DNA from: Ectocarpus siliculosus
Lineage: Eukaryota > Sar > Phaeophyceae > Ectocarpales > Ectocarpaceae
Reading direction: 5' to 3'
Length of the DNA stretch: 41,168 nucleotides
Assembly: GCA_000310025.1 (NCBI GenBank)
Contig: FN649735.1
Coordinates: 4,006,918 to 4,048,085 of the forward strand
Made by a program: the position numbers and the translations under genes
The notes under the pieces: model-generated
Database searches by the model: none
Told to the model about the DNA's origin: nothing
The model's input: only the letters and a program-made list of their open reading frames with translations
In this document: positions 1 to 11,600 of the stretch, one piece after another
How positions within the stretch are numbered: the first letter of the stretch is position 1
How the letters are laid out: each line of letters opens with the position of its first letter

Positions 1-1316
1 AAAACGCAGGGGGGGGGGACGGGTTGCACGTCGTCAGCCGCCGGCGGGGATATGTCGTGGTCGGCGCGGATCGCGGCGCCAAGGTCTGAGATGTTCCCGA
101 GATACTCGTTGATGTCGGTGTTGGTGTCGGTGATCAGGCGCGTCTTCACCGCTGCTTCTTGACCCATGATTTCCGCCGAATGAAGGCTGAGGTAGTCCCG
201 GGCGTTGGACACAATGCGGCTGATCTCGGCTTTCAACTGTTGCCTGCGGCCGGTCGATGGTTCGCCTGCGGCGTGTGTACCATGGTCCAACACGGCGAAG
301 AACGCTTTCGCGAACGTCTCGAGGTGAACGATGAAGTCGCGTGGCTGCGGGGTCCACCCGGTAGGGAGGGGTGGGGAGAACTTGGCGATATCGACGTTGG
401 CGATGGTCATCAACGAATCGATCATTTCGGCGTCGGGATAGGCCACTTTGCGGAGCAGCTGGGCAATTGCGTTCTTTGACAGCGTGGTGCCAACGAACCA
501 CCCACCGCGCAGCAGAAACAGCGTCGCCGCGGGCTCGTCTCCCCATGCCTTCGTGTCGCCTCGAAACCTCTCCTTTTGTACCTGGGTGTTAAGGCCCTGG
601 TTTAACACGTTAATATTTGGGCCCAGAGCCTGTGCTTGCTGGGGCTGTAGCACGAGCTGGCCGCCTAGCGGGAGATTAATAGGCTGGGGCTGGCCTTGCT
701 GCTGGAGGCCGGCAGGGGGGAGGTGGCCAGGCTGCTGCGGCTGCTGCTGATGCTGCTGTTGCTGGTGGAGCTGCTGCTGCTGCTGGTACTGCTGCTGCTG
801 CTGTTGCTGCTGTTGCTGCTGCTGCTGCTGTTGGTACTGCGGGTGCTGCTGCTGCTGTTGCTGCATCCTGAGCTCCAGGTTGCCGAGTCGATCGCTTTGC
901 TCTTTTAGGAGTAGAGACATCTGCAGCAGTAGCTGGACTGGGTTGATGGGGGGAGGTGGGCCTCCCAGCCCGGCTGGCGCGGCTCCGCCCGCATTCTGGT
1001 CTCCTCCTGCTGCGGGGGGCGCATTGTTGTTTCCCGCCGCCTGTTGGTTTCCCACCGCCCCTGCTGGCTGGTTTCCTGCTGCTACTGCCTGTCCGCCACC
1101 ATGGGGAGCTGCCGCTGCTGCTCCTCCTCCGCCGCCGCTGCTCTGTTGTTGGTTAGCTGCGGGCGGTGGTCCGTTGGGAGGCGGCGGTGGTGGCGGTGGA
1201 GGTGGCGCTGGCTGCGCTGGCTGCGCTGGCTGCAGCTGCTGGGGGGGACCCTGACCCTGCTGCTGCAGGTTGTTGCCGTTGTTCGTCACTCTGGCGTGTC
1301 TAGGACCAAAATTCGA
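1..1316 (-). CDS. Gln/Pro-rich protein of unknown function, partial (runs off the left edge)
   Basis: A single minus-strand frame stays open from an in-frame stop just above 1316 to the window edge, about 438 codons. Its first part (about 1290-920) is rich in Pro, Gly, Ala and Asn, with a run of about ten prolines. Near 920-870 there is a short leucine-rich, helix-like segment. A CAG/CAA-coded glutamine stretch broken by Tyr, His and Pro lies at 865-700. The last 200 codons are ordinary sequence rich in Leu, Asp and Trp. No ATG lies near the upstream end: the first in-frame ATG is at 920. The frame therefore either enters through a splice acceptor (an AG at 1301-1300 is possible) or starts at 920. 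I recognise no domain. A polyQ transcriptional regulator and a retroelement gag-like protein both fit. Coding status is likely; function is unknown. Confidence 0.6.
700..866. repeat. CTG/CAG-rich triplet tract (polyglutamine-coding on the minus strand)
   Basis: Almost continuous CTG, TTG and CTC triplets on the plus strand read CAG/CAA on the minus strand and code for glutamine-rich sequence. Interruptions by CAA, TAC and CAC codons would be expected to stabilise the tract against slippage. Confidence 0.85.
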
Positions 1317-3502
1317 TCAAGTCCCAAACGAAAACTCTTTTCTCTCGCTGCTGCTTTGCTGCACTGCCTTTGCGGGCGATGCAACGTTTTTCCCTTCGAG
1401 GTCCTCGGCTTCCCAAGGATCCCAAAAGCTTCTGCCAACCTCTCTCTCTTCTCTGTACCCTGTACATAGCTATACCCCCGTATACCCTTTTTTGTCTCTC
1501 GCCGCTCTTTCACGAAATTTCCGGTACGCTTCCACAAACCACGGATTCACGGTTATACCGAATCCTTCGTTTTTCGTGTACTGTCAACCTTGCGAACCCA
1601 ACTTTTGGGCGTCCTATAGCCTCCTGGGCTGTATCAATCATCACACAAGACGAACCATACGCACAGCTCGTGGCGCATGCCTTTATCATCGCTGTTGCTT
1701 GAGTGGGTGGCGAGGGAGTACTGGCAAACCAAAGTTGCGACACGGGCAAAAGAGCGAAAAAAGTTGCTTGAAGATGCGGCGGATCATTTTTCCCGCTTGT
1801 CCACCACTCTCGCGCTCACAATTTCTGAACGTCCTATAGCCTCCTGGTCTGTGTCAGCCACCACACAAGACGGACCATACACACAGCTCGTGGCGCATAC
1901 TTTGTCATCGCTGTTGCTAGAGTGGGTGGCGAGGGAGTACCGGTAAACCAAAGTTTTGACTGGGGCACAAGAGCAAAAAAAATGGTTGCTGGCGCGGTGG
2001 GCATTTTTTCAGCGTGCTGTCGACTCTCGGCACCTCCATTCCCGTGCCTCCTATCGCCCTGTGGTCTCTGTCAGCCGCCACCCAAGACGGGCCATACACA
2101 TAGCTCGCGAGGGATAGCTTTACAGTAGGCGCTGCTTCACTCTGTGAGGAGATATCACCGAAAAACCATTTCGGTGGGAAGGTACATGTATGTGTGACAG
2201 CAGCCGTTGCAGAGTCTGTTTTTTTTTTGGTCGGTGAAAAAGGATCGAACAACACCGTAAGAAGGGGGTCATCTTTTTTGTAGATCCCTTTCTGGGTAGG
2301 TTGTCCGAAAGGGGGGAAAAAAGATCTGCGAAAAAAGAACCGCAAGAAATGGCCTAAGAAACATTGCTCAATCTGAGTCACACAATTAAGAAATATCTCA
2401 ATAAGAAACACAGCAGCGACCGCTGCCCTACTACAAAAGAAACGAGGGGTTACGGGGGAGTGTGTCGAATAAGAAACAAACCCCACAGCTCTCTCGCTCT
2501 TTCCCCCTCTCCCCCTACCCCCCCCCCCTCCCATAGTGCATTATTATTAGTTGTACGCCGAGGGGGGAGTGTTTTTTTTTGCGGCGCCCCCTCCGCCCCC
2601 CTGCGGGCTCTGCGCTCTGCTCTGCTGGCGCTAAAGCTCTGATTTTCGTTGTTGGCATGTCAGCGTGCGGGTGAGGCATCATGCGGTGTTCATGCATTTG
2701 TTTAGTTTCTGCCCTCACTCATGAGGGGGGTACAAGACCTTGTAGCGATACAAGACGTTGCCGTTGAATACATTTTGCTTCTAGGGAGTGGCCGTATAGA
2801 ATCTCCTACGGATTCTCCACACGGATTCTTACTTTTGCTCACATGGATTGACATTTCTCAGCACACACAGACCCAACAGCAGTCACCACTTGCTTCAAAG
2901 ACGCCTACAGGTGTGGTGCGTACAGCCTTCAAGTTCTGGTGACGACCCGACAATCATGGAGGGAGAACTCTGTGGTGATGTGGTGAGAGGTCTGTTTTTT
3001 GGTCGAAATCAGGGGGGGGGGGGGGGTATGCCCGTCCAAAAAAATCCGTCGGGCCAACTATGGGGAGCCATAAGAGTCAGCCTAATTGCGGGCGCTAAAA
3101 TTGGTCGATGAGAGGCACCACCCTAACAACTGTAGTAGTATAATAAACGGTACTGCAACATGTCGTCTTCCCTTTATTCCAAACAGTCAATGAAAGGAGG
3201 GCGGGCCTGATACAACACAAATACTCAGCCGTACACGATACAACAAGCACCTGAGCTTAATTTACCGGTTACTCGCCCAGGGATCGTATTGTTTTTCGCG
3301 AGACCGTGCAGATCATGAGATGTCCGTCGTGGTGGTGTGACGTGTGACGTGTGATCCATCATGGCCCCGCAGAATTTTTAACATTTGTATGTACGTCGTT
3401 TTTGAGGCAGAGATTCACGGTGCCCCAAACAACGCCGGCGAGCTCTGAGCAGGAGCTGCAACACCGCACCCATCACTCTCTCCTCACCTCTCACGCCTCT
3501 CG
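1317..3502. other. Intergenic region between the divergent Gln-rich gene and ataxin-3
   Basis: I see no convincing gene here. It holds a tandem 220-bp repeat (1610-2125), several A, T and G homopolymer runs including 14 consecutive G near 3012-3025, and a C/T-rich stretch just before the ataxin-3 start that could serve as a pyrimidine-rich initiator. A 205-codon minus-strand frame (2534-1917) lies across the repeats and looks non-coding. Promoters for both flanking genes should lie here, but I see no clear TATA box. Confidence 0.5.
1610..2125. repeat. Tandem direct repeat, unit about 220 bp, 2.3 copies
   Basis: The phrase GTCCTATAGCCTCCTGG starts copies at 1611 and 1831. A diverged, truncated third copy starts near 2047. 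Each copy carries the blocks CACACAAGACG.ACCATAC, CAGCTCGTGGCGCAT, ATCGCTGTTGCT and GAGTGGGTGGCGAGGGAGTA in the same order. The array lies upstream of the minus-strand Gln-rich gene and could be promoter-associated or the remains of a mobile element. Confidence 0.85.
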
Positions 3503-6500
3503 ATGGCGTCACCATCATCTGACGGAGACCTCTGGGTGTATCACGAGGTAAAGCTATCGTTGCATCTTGACCACAGCTTTTGGTTGGGGCGTAAGTGAGC
3601 TGAGCATCGTAACTGCAACACAAGCCAAGTTACCGTTCGACTTTTATTTCTTGTTGCCTCTGATGTCTACTCGTTGCTCCTGCAGTCTGTTGTACGAATT
3701 CGTACGACGATACACACGACGTTACTTCGTTGATTCACGACTTTACGCACGGGCAAGCCAGCGACAGCCACTTTGTCTGGGTCAGTCAACACTGGAATGC
3801 AAACTGCCGTTTCTGTGTAGTAGAAATGGTTCGATGCATGTGTCGAGGCATTTTCTACTCCTGTACTGCTCCAGCATGCCTGCTCTTGTTGACGATCAGT
3901 TGATGCCGCTGCAGGCCAGGCAAGGAAAGCTCAACGAGAAACTGAGAAAGAAACGACAGGTGCACGCTTATCGAATGTCTGTCGAAGTCTGGCTCGCATG
4001 AACCGCGCGGCACGCTCACTTCGAAGTAAGGTTCCCAGTTGAAGGTTGAAGGCAGAGTTTCTTCCAAAGCAGCAGCCTACGGTACGGTATCTCTCCGCTG
4101 CTTACATACGCGCTGTTATCCGTGAGTGTCAATCGTCATCGAAGTGATCTGCTGTTTCCATACTCTGCTCCGTGGTACCGGTTGCGGAACATAACGACCC
4201 GGTCTCATCTACCGGCCTTCTCGCCTCGAGTCCTGCTTGCTGCTGCTGCTTCTGCTCCAAGTCTATGTAGCACATCAGAAGATTATCAGGTAGCTGTGTG
4301 CACACGTGTGGGGATATCTATGTTGCCTTCGGACCGCACAAGCTGTGCGTAAAACTAAGAGCCGTCCATCCCTTCTCTCTTCTTTTCTAATTATCGAAAG
4401 CGCGGAAGCTGAATGCGGTGTTTGCTTGTGTGTGCAACAAGCCACATTCCCTAACCGCGAGAAATCCGCACTCCGCGGAGGCTCCAAGTCCAGTGCGGCG
4501 CCTGCTTGAACCTACGCTTCGTTTGACGAGCGATCTGAAGCACGGGACATCGTCCTTGGTGCTGCTGGATGGCCTTCTCTTTGGCTCCCTCACAGCCTCG
4601 TGGCCTCTCGAAACACGTTCCACACGTGTATTCTGAAGCTTTAGCTTCAGTCTCATCTTTCAATATCCGTGGAACTTTTATTCGCGTAGCCCACCCCTTG
4701 CCCGACCCTGTCTCAAATGCCGATCTCGAGCTACAGTGTAAATCTCGTGGCGCCTGGAGTATGGTTCGGTGTGGAATCGCAAACCATGAGCCGTCCCCGA
4801 GTTTGAGCAGCTTCCGCCTCCTGTGGCCGGCAAGAGTGGACCTGGACTGTTCCTTGCCCTGTTTCGCCATGAGAACGGCCGGTTGAACAACGATAGAGGG
4901 TCCTGCGTGCTGCGCGCCACACTCTTTTTTTATTTATTTTTTTGCGTTTGTTTGTTCTTGAGTGACCATTGTACACATGCGGCTGCTGCTGCGGTTGCTG
5001 CTGTTATGCTCGGAATGTGCTGCAATGGTCGTACGGTTATCGTAGTCAGGTTGACAACAGTCTGCTCGTTCGTGTAGCGGTAGCGGTGCGCATCTATCGC
5101 GACGGCAAGCAAGCGCATTGAGATAATAGTTCGTCCGTCGTGCTTCTAGTCTACACAGATAGGCGTGTTCTTCTTTGTTGCCACTTCATACCAGAAAAGA
5201 AAGAAGGTCTTCACCAACTTACAGCATCTCCTACAGCAGTTCGGAAACGACGACTAGACTATTTTTCCTTTGTCGTGTTTGTTGTTTCTGAGCGCTCATC
5301 GGGTGTCGCCGTTCGTTACACGTGTTCAAGCCTGCGGTGGGCCAGAGGGATGAGAGTGGGTGTCTTCTCTACAGTGTAGAGTTCATGCCTTGTCTTCTCG
5401 AGTCTCCCTTCCTTTTTAGTCTACCTCTCTCTCTCTCTCTGTTGCATTTTCGCCGTTAGGGTCCCAATAACATCGAACGTCAACGGCAGTCGTTTTGCAT
5501 CTTGCTGAGTAGGAGGCTACCCGTGTACCCGGTTGCTGCATGTGAGGCGATGGGCGCCGCCTCTTTCCGTCAAGCAATGTACATGGCCCCTACGGTTCGC
5601 CGCACATGCAGTGCTGTGTGACAGCTTCCAGCGGTTCAGAGCGGCGACGATGTTTTTCGCCGGTAGGGGCCCAGAACAACGCGAACCGCGACTACTGTTG
5701 TTTCATTGTTTTGGGGTCCCCCACTCACCCAACCCACCCATGAATTTTGTTTTTTGTGTTTCCCTGCCGACTAACAACCTCGGCTACTGCAGTGCAAATT
5801 TCATGGCGCCTCAAGTACGGTTCCGTAGGGAATTGCAAATCACGACCCCTCCCCGACTTTGAGTATAGCTTCAACCTCCTGCGGCGGATAAGACCGACGT
5901 CAAACCCTAGATTTTGTCTGTCTGTGTCGCCATGTGGCCATCCACGAACAGCAAGCAGTTGGAGAGTCACAATAAAGAGGATCTGCTTCGCCACCAAGCA
6001 GACAGTTTTTTTTTCGTTTCTTCTACAGCTGGATATGATGGTACCATGTATCGGGTATAGCTGTGGTTGAGCTTGAGGGGTAGGGTCAGTCTACGGTAGC
6101 ATAATATTCTGTGCGAGGAGTTAATGCCTTCCTCGCGTAACGATGCGCATCTCCCACGGCAAACAGAATGAAGTACGTCATTATGACGCTATTTCTTGTG
6201 ACTACAAGTTCAAGTTCGCCCGGGCGTTATTGTTCTTACCGGAGAGAGAGACTAAACTTCTACTACAATACGTACCAGTTCGTGTACCCAGGTATGCATG
6301 TTGTGAGGTAGTGGGTGCTGCCCCTGCTGTTTGCTGCGGTACATGGAAAGCTTCCGGTGGGTCAGAGCGGCAAGGGGGCCTTGTTTCTTCACTTGTTTCT
6401 TAGCTCTGCTCTCCTCTACTTCTTTGTTTCCTGTCGCTGGCGGTCACTCTTTTTTTATCGCCCTTCGTTCTTGCTTGCAAGAAACTGTGAGGATGTAAAC

Positions 6501-8600
6501 TGGCTGAGTCTGGCTGTTTCTTAGGGTCCCCCGCCCACCCACGACCCACCTGTCGGTTTGATTCGTGGTCTCCAATTTTTTCAGCAGTAGTTAGTTGTCT
6601 AGTCAGGACATGCGCTACTACTGCTGCTGCGTCCGTCCATGGGTGGGTGCAACAGAAGAGCCCCGGGGACTGGTGGCCTTCTGACCTGATCGCAGAGAGA
6701 GGTTCCTGCCACTACCACAATACGACTCTTACTGAATGTCCATGACGGGGAACGCGTACTACCTCGCATAGCGTATTGCAGCAAGCGGGGGGTCCTGGAC
6801 TATAATCTGTCGTTGACTTGCGGACCCTTCTTCGGGTCAATATCATTTTCGTGTAACTTGTTTGGGTAAGTTAGCCTGTGACCACGGCGGGGATCGACCG
6901 CGTCATTTGTCAGACTATCATACATAGTAGTACGGACAGACGAAGAAGGTACTGGGTAGAGAGAGCAGAACGAACGGGATTGTAATTGATTGTGAAGACA
7001 AAAAAAATAACGGAACTGCTGGGTTCGTCCATGGATAGTTTTTGCAGCACTTATGAAGTATTAGCGTACAAAACGACTTCTTCATTATGTTTTTTTTTTT
7101 TTTCACTTCAGATCAGCGCTCACAGCACTAGTGCCGTTTACTCCAACCCGTGGTCACACAGAAGAGCCTCTCTCTACCCTCCCCTCCTGCGGTACTTTGC
7201 CTTCGATTTTTAATGAGAGAAGAGTTCAGCACTCTCTTCCCTCTGTGTAGAGGGTGCTCGTTGTTCTTATGCATGGCATGTACTGGCAGTAGTAGGTGAC
7301 ATAATATATCGCATCATCAATATTCACACCTAATAATGTTAGTCCACGACGATGAGGATGTCAAACGATAGGTTTGTTTCGGAAAGCTATCGGTGCCAAC
7401 GCCGCCCGGCCTCGATTTCTGCTGTGGAGTAATCGAGCTTTGAAAATTAAATGTTTGTGGTACTTGGATATGAGTCCGATCTGTGCATCCTCTGTGGGGG
7501 ATACGCGTATGGGAAGTATGGGTGTGAGGGTATGCATGCGGTTGTGGTCCAAGTGTGGGGCCCCCGGGAGCACACGGCGGTGTGCTCCTGGCACTTGCCT
7601 GAGGGGCTTGCGTGACGAATACATACAATACATGGTCCTTTTTCATCTGCTGTTCCTGGGATAACACAGTCCTCAGTCTCAACACCACAGACCGCTGAGG
7701 GCGGCAGTGCACTAACATTAAAAATTGTTCAGGGGGTGTGATATCTTATGCCATCTACTCTGTGTATAGAACTCTTTGTCGTGCTCGGTGGGCGAGCGTG
7801 TCGCGTTGTGCGCCCTCGACTTTATTTACGGCTAAAAAACTGGAAAGCTTCAGACAGGCAACGCGACGATACTCGTCGAGTTGCTATCACAATAAGCACA
7901 TGCCAGCCTCTCTCTGTTCAAGCGCGTGCGCTGCAGTGGCTGCTACTGTTGATGCTCCGGCCTCGGCCGCTCATCATACCCCTTGTCCATCTCACCCTCG
8001 GTTCTCAAAGCAGAGACGTCGCAAATCATATTCCCGCCCGCCCCCATGCGCAGGGCATGAATGGCTCGCAATCACACACGAACACACACGTGCCCCATCC
8101 GCACAGCATACGCAAGAGCATCCCGTCATACTCGCATACCCAGAAAAACATGCAGTTTATTGCTTCCTCATCTTGCGCCACCTCCCGTGTCCAAACACCA
8201 ACAACCCCCCGGATGAACCCGTGGTAAGTCCACCGTTTTCTCCGTCCCTGTGCTACTGCTGTGGTAGGATTTTCCATTGCAGAAACGAATGTTGCGCCTC
8301 ATTCGGCTGCGCAAGAGCCCAACGACCTTCTGGCCGAAGCCAAGCCTGTGGTTTTCTTCCTCTACCCTCTACCCTGTAGACTACTCACCGATTTCGTTGA
8401 CACTCACTGCGTTTGCACTGACTCTCTTGGAGGCTATTGCCTACTTGTTGGCTGTTCGACCTTAAGGGATCCGTTGGTCTAACTGCAGCACATCCTAGAT
8501 GGCCTCCTCCCTAACAAACGTGTTGTTCTTAGATGAGCATACCGAATTTTGTGTCATGACTGCTGTCTCACATCGGTCGAACTGCTGCTGCTACCGCTAC

Positions 8601-8645
<45 letters not shown>

Positions 8646-11600
8646 AGAAGCAAATGTCTAGCCTCTGCGGTCAGCACTGTATCAACAACTTGGTTCAGGC
8701 GGCAAGCTATTCCGCCGCAGACCTGGCGGACATCGCCCTCGAGCTCGACGACCAGGAGAGGCAGCACATGCTGGCTGCGGGCTCCGACACCCCGGACGCG
8801 TTGAAGTACGTACGCTTGTTGGTTTGTTTCAGCCCAGCAAACAGAGTTATGTACTTGTGGTAGCAGCGTAGACGGGGAAGATTTAAGCAATGCACGAGAG
8901 ACGTGGATGATGACTTCCTCAAACATCGGAGGTGTATCATGCAAGATTATGTATGGCTGGTACTATTTTTTTTTTTTCGCAGTATAAGGGTCGGCAGAGC
9001 CATGCGCCCCGGACGCAAAGTGTGGGAATAAGAAATGGTGTAGAGGGGGGGCAGTACATGCCGGGCCGAGCCCATGGGGTGTTGGCGTGCCGCAGACGTC
9101 AGTTTCGTGCACCTGTTACTCCACATCCAGCTTCGGGTGAAAGACATCTCTTCGGAGTTGGGAAGCCCTTGGGTCGAAGTAGCGCGGCAAGACCTTCCAC
9201 GGAATATTGCGGTTTGACTCTAGCAGTAGTTTTGTTCTCCGAGCCCCCCTGTCGAGTTTTCCTGCGTGGAAAAGCGAGCGCGATCGCTACCCTCTTCGCG
9301 AAGTACAGTTTCTTTTTATGCCTTGCGGTAATGTAGGCAATACCAATTCCCCACATGCGTGGGAAATAGAAGGCGGCCAGTCAGTCTCGCTCACCGGTCA
9401 ACACCGACCCGTGCATATCAAAAGTGTCAGGTATTTTTCGTCCAAGAGCGTGGATGTACGCACCGCACACACTAGCGCCTCCGCTGTTGAAGTTCAACCC
9501 GGCACGCTGTTTGTCGACTGACTGCAAATCTAACCCTAACCCATCTGGTGCCGGTGCGGGAAGGTTTTTGGCGGAAGAATCTGGAAACGTGGACGCCGCA
9601 GGAAATTTCTCTATTCAGGTGTGTTGGGCCGGTACGGACAGTAGAAGGTTCTGAGTAGAGACCGGAACGATTTGTAAGGTGAAGACAACAACAACGACAA
9701 CAACAACAAGCTACACTGGTAGATTCTTCCTGTCATTTCCCTAATAAGGGCACGTGGCACAGCTTTAGAGCTGATTCTCCGCGAGAGTCGAAGGAGCTAC
9801 GGTCTTGACTAGCGAGAGTTGTGTTTTTCGCCATGTAACGCTGTTTACATTCTGGCCTCACTCCGAGCCGTGCAATTACTGCGGCAAGCGTTTAGTGTTC
9901 CGCCAGTTCTGGTCCTGCCGTGATTGTGGTGGTTGAGCAACCCAGACACGTACCCCATAGACGAGTGTCAGAGGGAAGTGCCCGACTTATCGTCCCTTAC
10001 CGGTGGTTTACCCTCTTAGACAAGACTACCTACCCCGTCCCAATATCCACGCTCAGAGACGTTCCGGCTTTTTTCTTATCACAGGTACTAAACCTTGATT
10101 AATATGGTTAGAGCCTATTTACCCTCGTAGCCAAGAGCGCCCATCCCATCCACCACGCTTGGATGCACTTCTTTTTTTTCTTTGTTACATACCGCAGGTC
10201 CTAAACACGGCCCTGAAGCGACTGTACGGGGCGTACCTTGTATCGGCGGGCAGCGAGAGCGTCGGAAAGCTCAGCACCACGGGGTGAGAAGAGATAGGAC
10301 AAGAGCAGCCAAGCATCGAGCGTGGGATGGGAGGGGGAGGCGTGGTAGTGGAGGGCGGGTTAGGGGGGGTGAAGAGTCGGCTTTGAGGGGAAGTGACAGC
10401 AAATGACATGCTTTCCTCTCGCCGCTAGGGTAGAAGTAGCCCCAGCACGGTGTTTGATGACGTCTTCTTTGAGGGATTTCAACGGGCGTGAAATCGCTTA
10501 AGTCGTCGAGCCGGCAATACTATTCTGATGTGTTACGGTTCGTGTACAACCGATTCGGTGAGCTTGTTGGTGCTTTGGGCGAGACAGGAGTCGGCGCTCT
10601 AGAGGCACCCACGGAATATGTTCAAGTGTTTTCCCTTGTCTTCACGGAGGTACTTGAGCATTACATTGCCGCCAGGGTTGGCCGAAACAAAAAGATTATT
10701 CGGTGGTGGTTCGATCTTTAGAGGTGGTATTGTTGTTCTTGTGAAGTGAAGAACCGCTCTGAATTTCAATCGCGTACACCCCGTGTCCGCTTTCTTCACT
10801 TCAAATAGACCGGTTGGTTTTGCGGTGAGTTTCTATTCACAACATTTTCGCTGTCTCCTCTTGCGTACGTACGTGAGCAGATACGATGTCGAGGACGCCT
10901 TCGTTTTGAACCGACACGCGCATTGGGTGGCCGTGCGCTCTATCGGAGGGGCATATTGGGACCTCAACTCCATGCTGGACAATCCAAGTAAGAGAAATGC
11001 TGGATAGCCTTATGTGAGAGGATTGCTGGATAGTCTTATGTGAGAGGACTGCTGGATAACCCAAGTAAGAGGATTGCTGGATAGTCTTATGTGAGAGGAT
11101 TGCTGGAAAATCCAAGTAAGAGAAATGCTGGGTAGTCTTGCGTGAGAGGACTGCTGGATAACCCAAGTAAGAGAAATGATTGATAGTCTTACGTAAGAGA
11201 AATGCTGGATTGTCTCATGTGAGAGGATTGCTGGATACTCCAAGTGAGAGAAACGAAGACCAACCACTCCCCCCTCGCTGATGGACGTCTACGGCTACAT
11301 AATGCTCGACTGCTGTTTCGCCCCGAGACTTTACATGCACCACCATCTCAACGGACCGTGTTGTAGTCGCTTTGGAACACTCGTGTAGGGAAAGACTTGA
11401 AGGGGCACCCACCCTCTCAGAGCGAATTGGTTGGCGTGGGTATTTTGGCTTTTCCACAGCAACAATAGAAATGATGCGGGGCTTGTATTGGGCACACACA
11501 CGACCCCCCCCCCCCCACTTCGACGGGTACGCCTTCTCTCGTCTCGTGGAAACCCTTGCAGCGCGAATCACGACCTTCGCTCTGGAAGCTTACCTGCACC

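Larger units (their letters stand above)
3548..8647 (+). other. Ataxin-3 intron 1 (5.1 kb), filled with repeat remnants
   Basis: The donor follows the codons for VYHE (GAG|GTAAAG). The acceptor is a CAG that directly follows a CTG tract. The intron holds a diverged 108-bp direct repeat (4729-4836 and 5783-5892), related blocks near 5525-5670 and 6290-6370, a 5'-truncated SINE (7090-7250), a long-TIR foldback element (7291-7759) and the CTG tract (8603-8644). Open frames of 150-213 codons at 7738-8379 overlap one another and the foldback element and show no recognisable domain. Confidence 0.85.

Noticed and set aside
1917-2534. 205-codon minus-strand frame
   Set aside because: Its 3' end lies in the 220-bp tandem repeats and its middle is made of A/T homopolymers read as Phe and Lys.
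7738-8379. 213-codon plus-strand frame
   Set aside because: It begins inside the right arm of a foldback element, overlaps other open frames in two more registers, and has no domain-like segment; it lies within ataxin-3 intron 1.
8549-8863. Reading ataxin-3 as starting at an ATG near 8549 with a poly-leucine signal peptide encoded by the CTG tract
   Set aside because: Josephin proteins are cytosolic or nuclear, and the true family N terminus is found at 3503-3547 and joins in phase exactly at the CAG after the tract.
9524-9541. Telomere-like CTAACCCTAACCC just before an ataxin-3 exon
   Set aside because: Only two repeats, internal to an intron, with no subtelomeric context. It probably contributes C/T bases to the acceptor region.
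10488-10721. 77-codon frame in the intron between ataxin-3 exons 4 and 5
   Set aside because: Exons 10198-10283 and 10881-10987 join in phase and together give the expected Josephin length, leaving no room for an extra exon.
10837-11267. Minus-strand repeated peptide frames across 10837-11267 (SHKTIQQSS-type repeats)
   Set aside because: They are the reverse translation of the donor-site array, whose unit happens to lack stops in that frame; no start or gene context.
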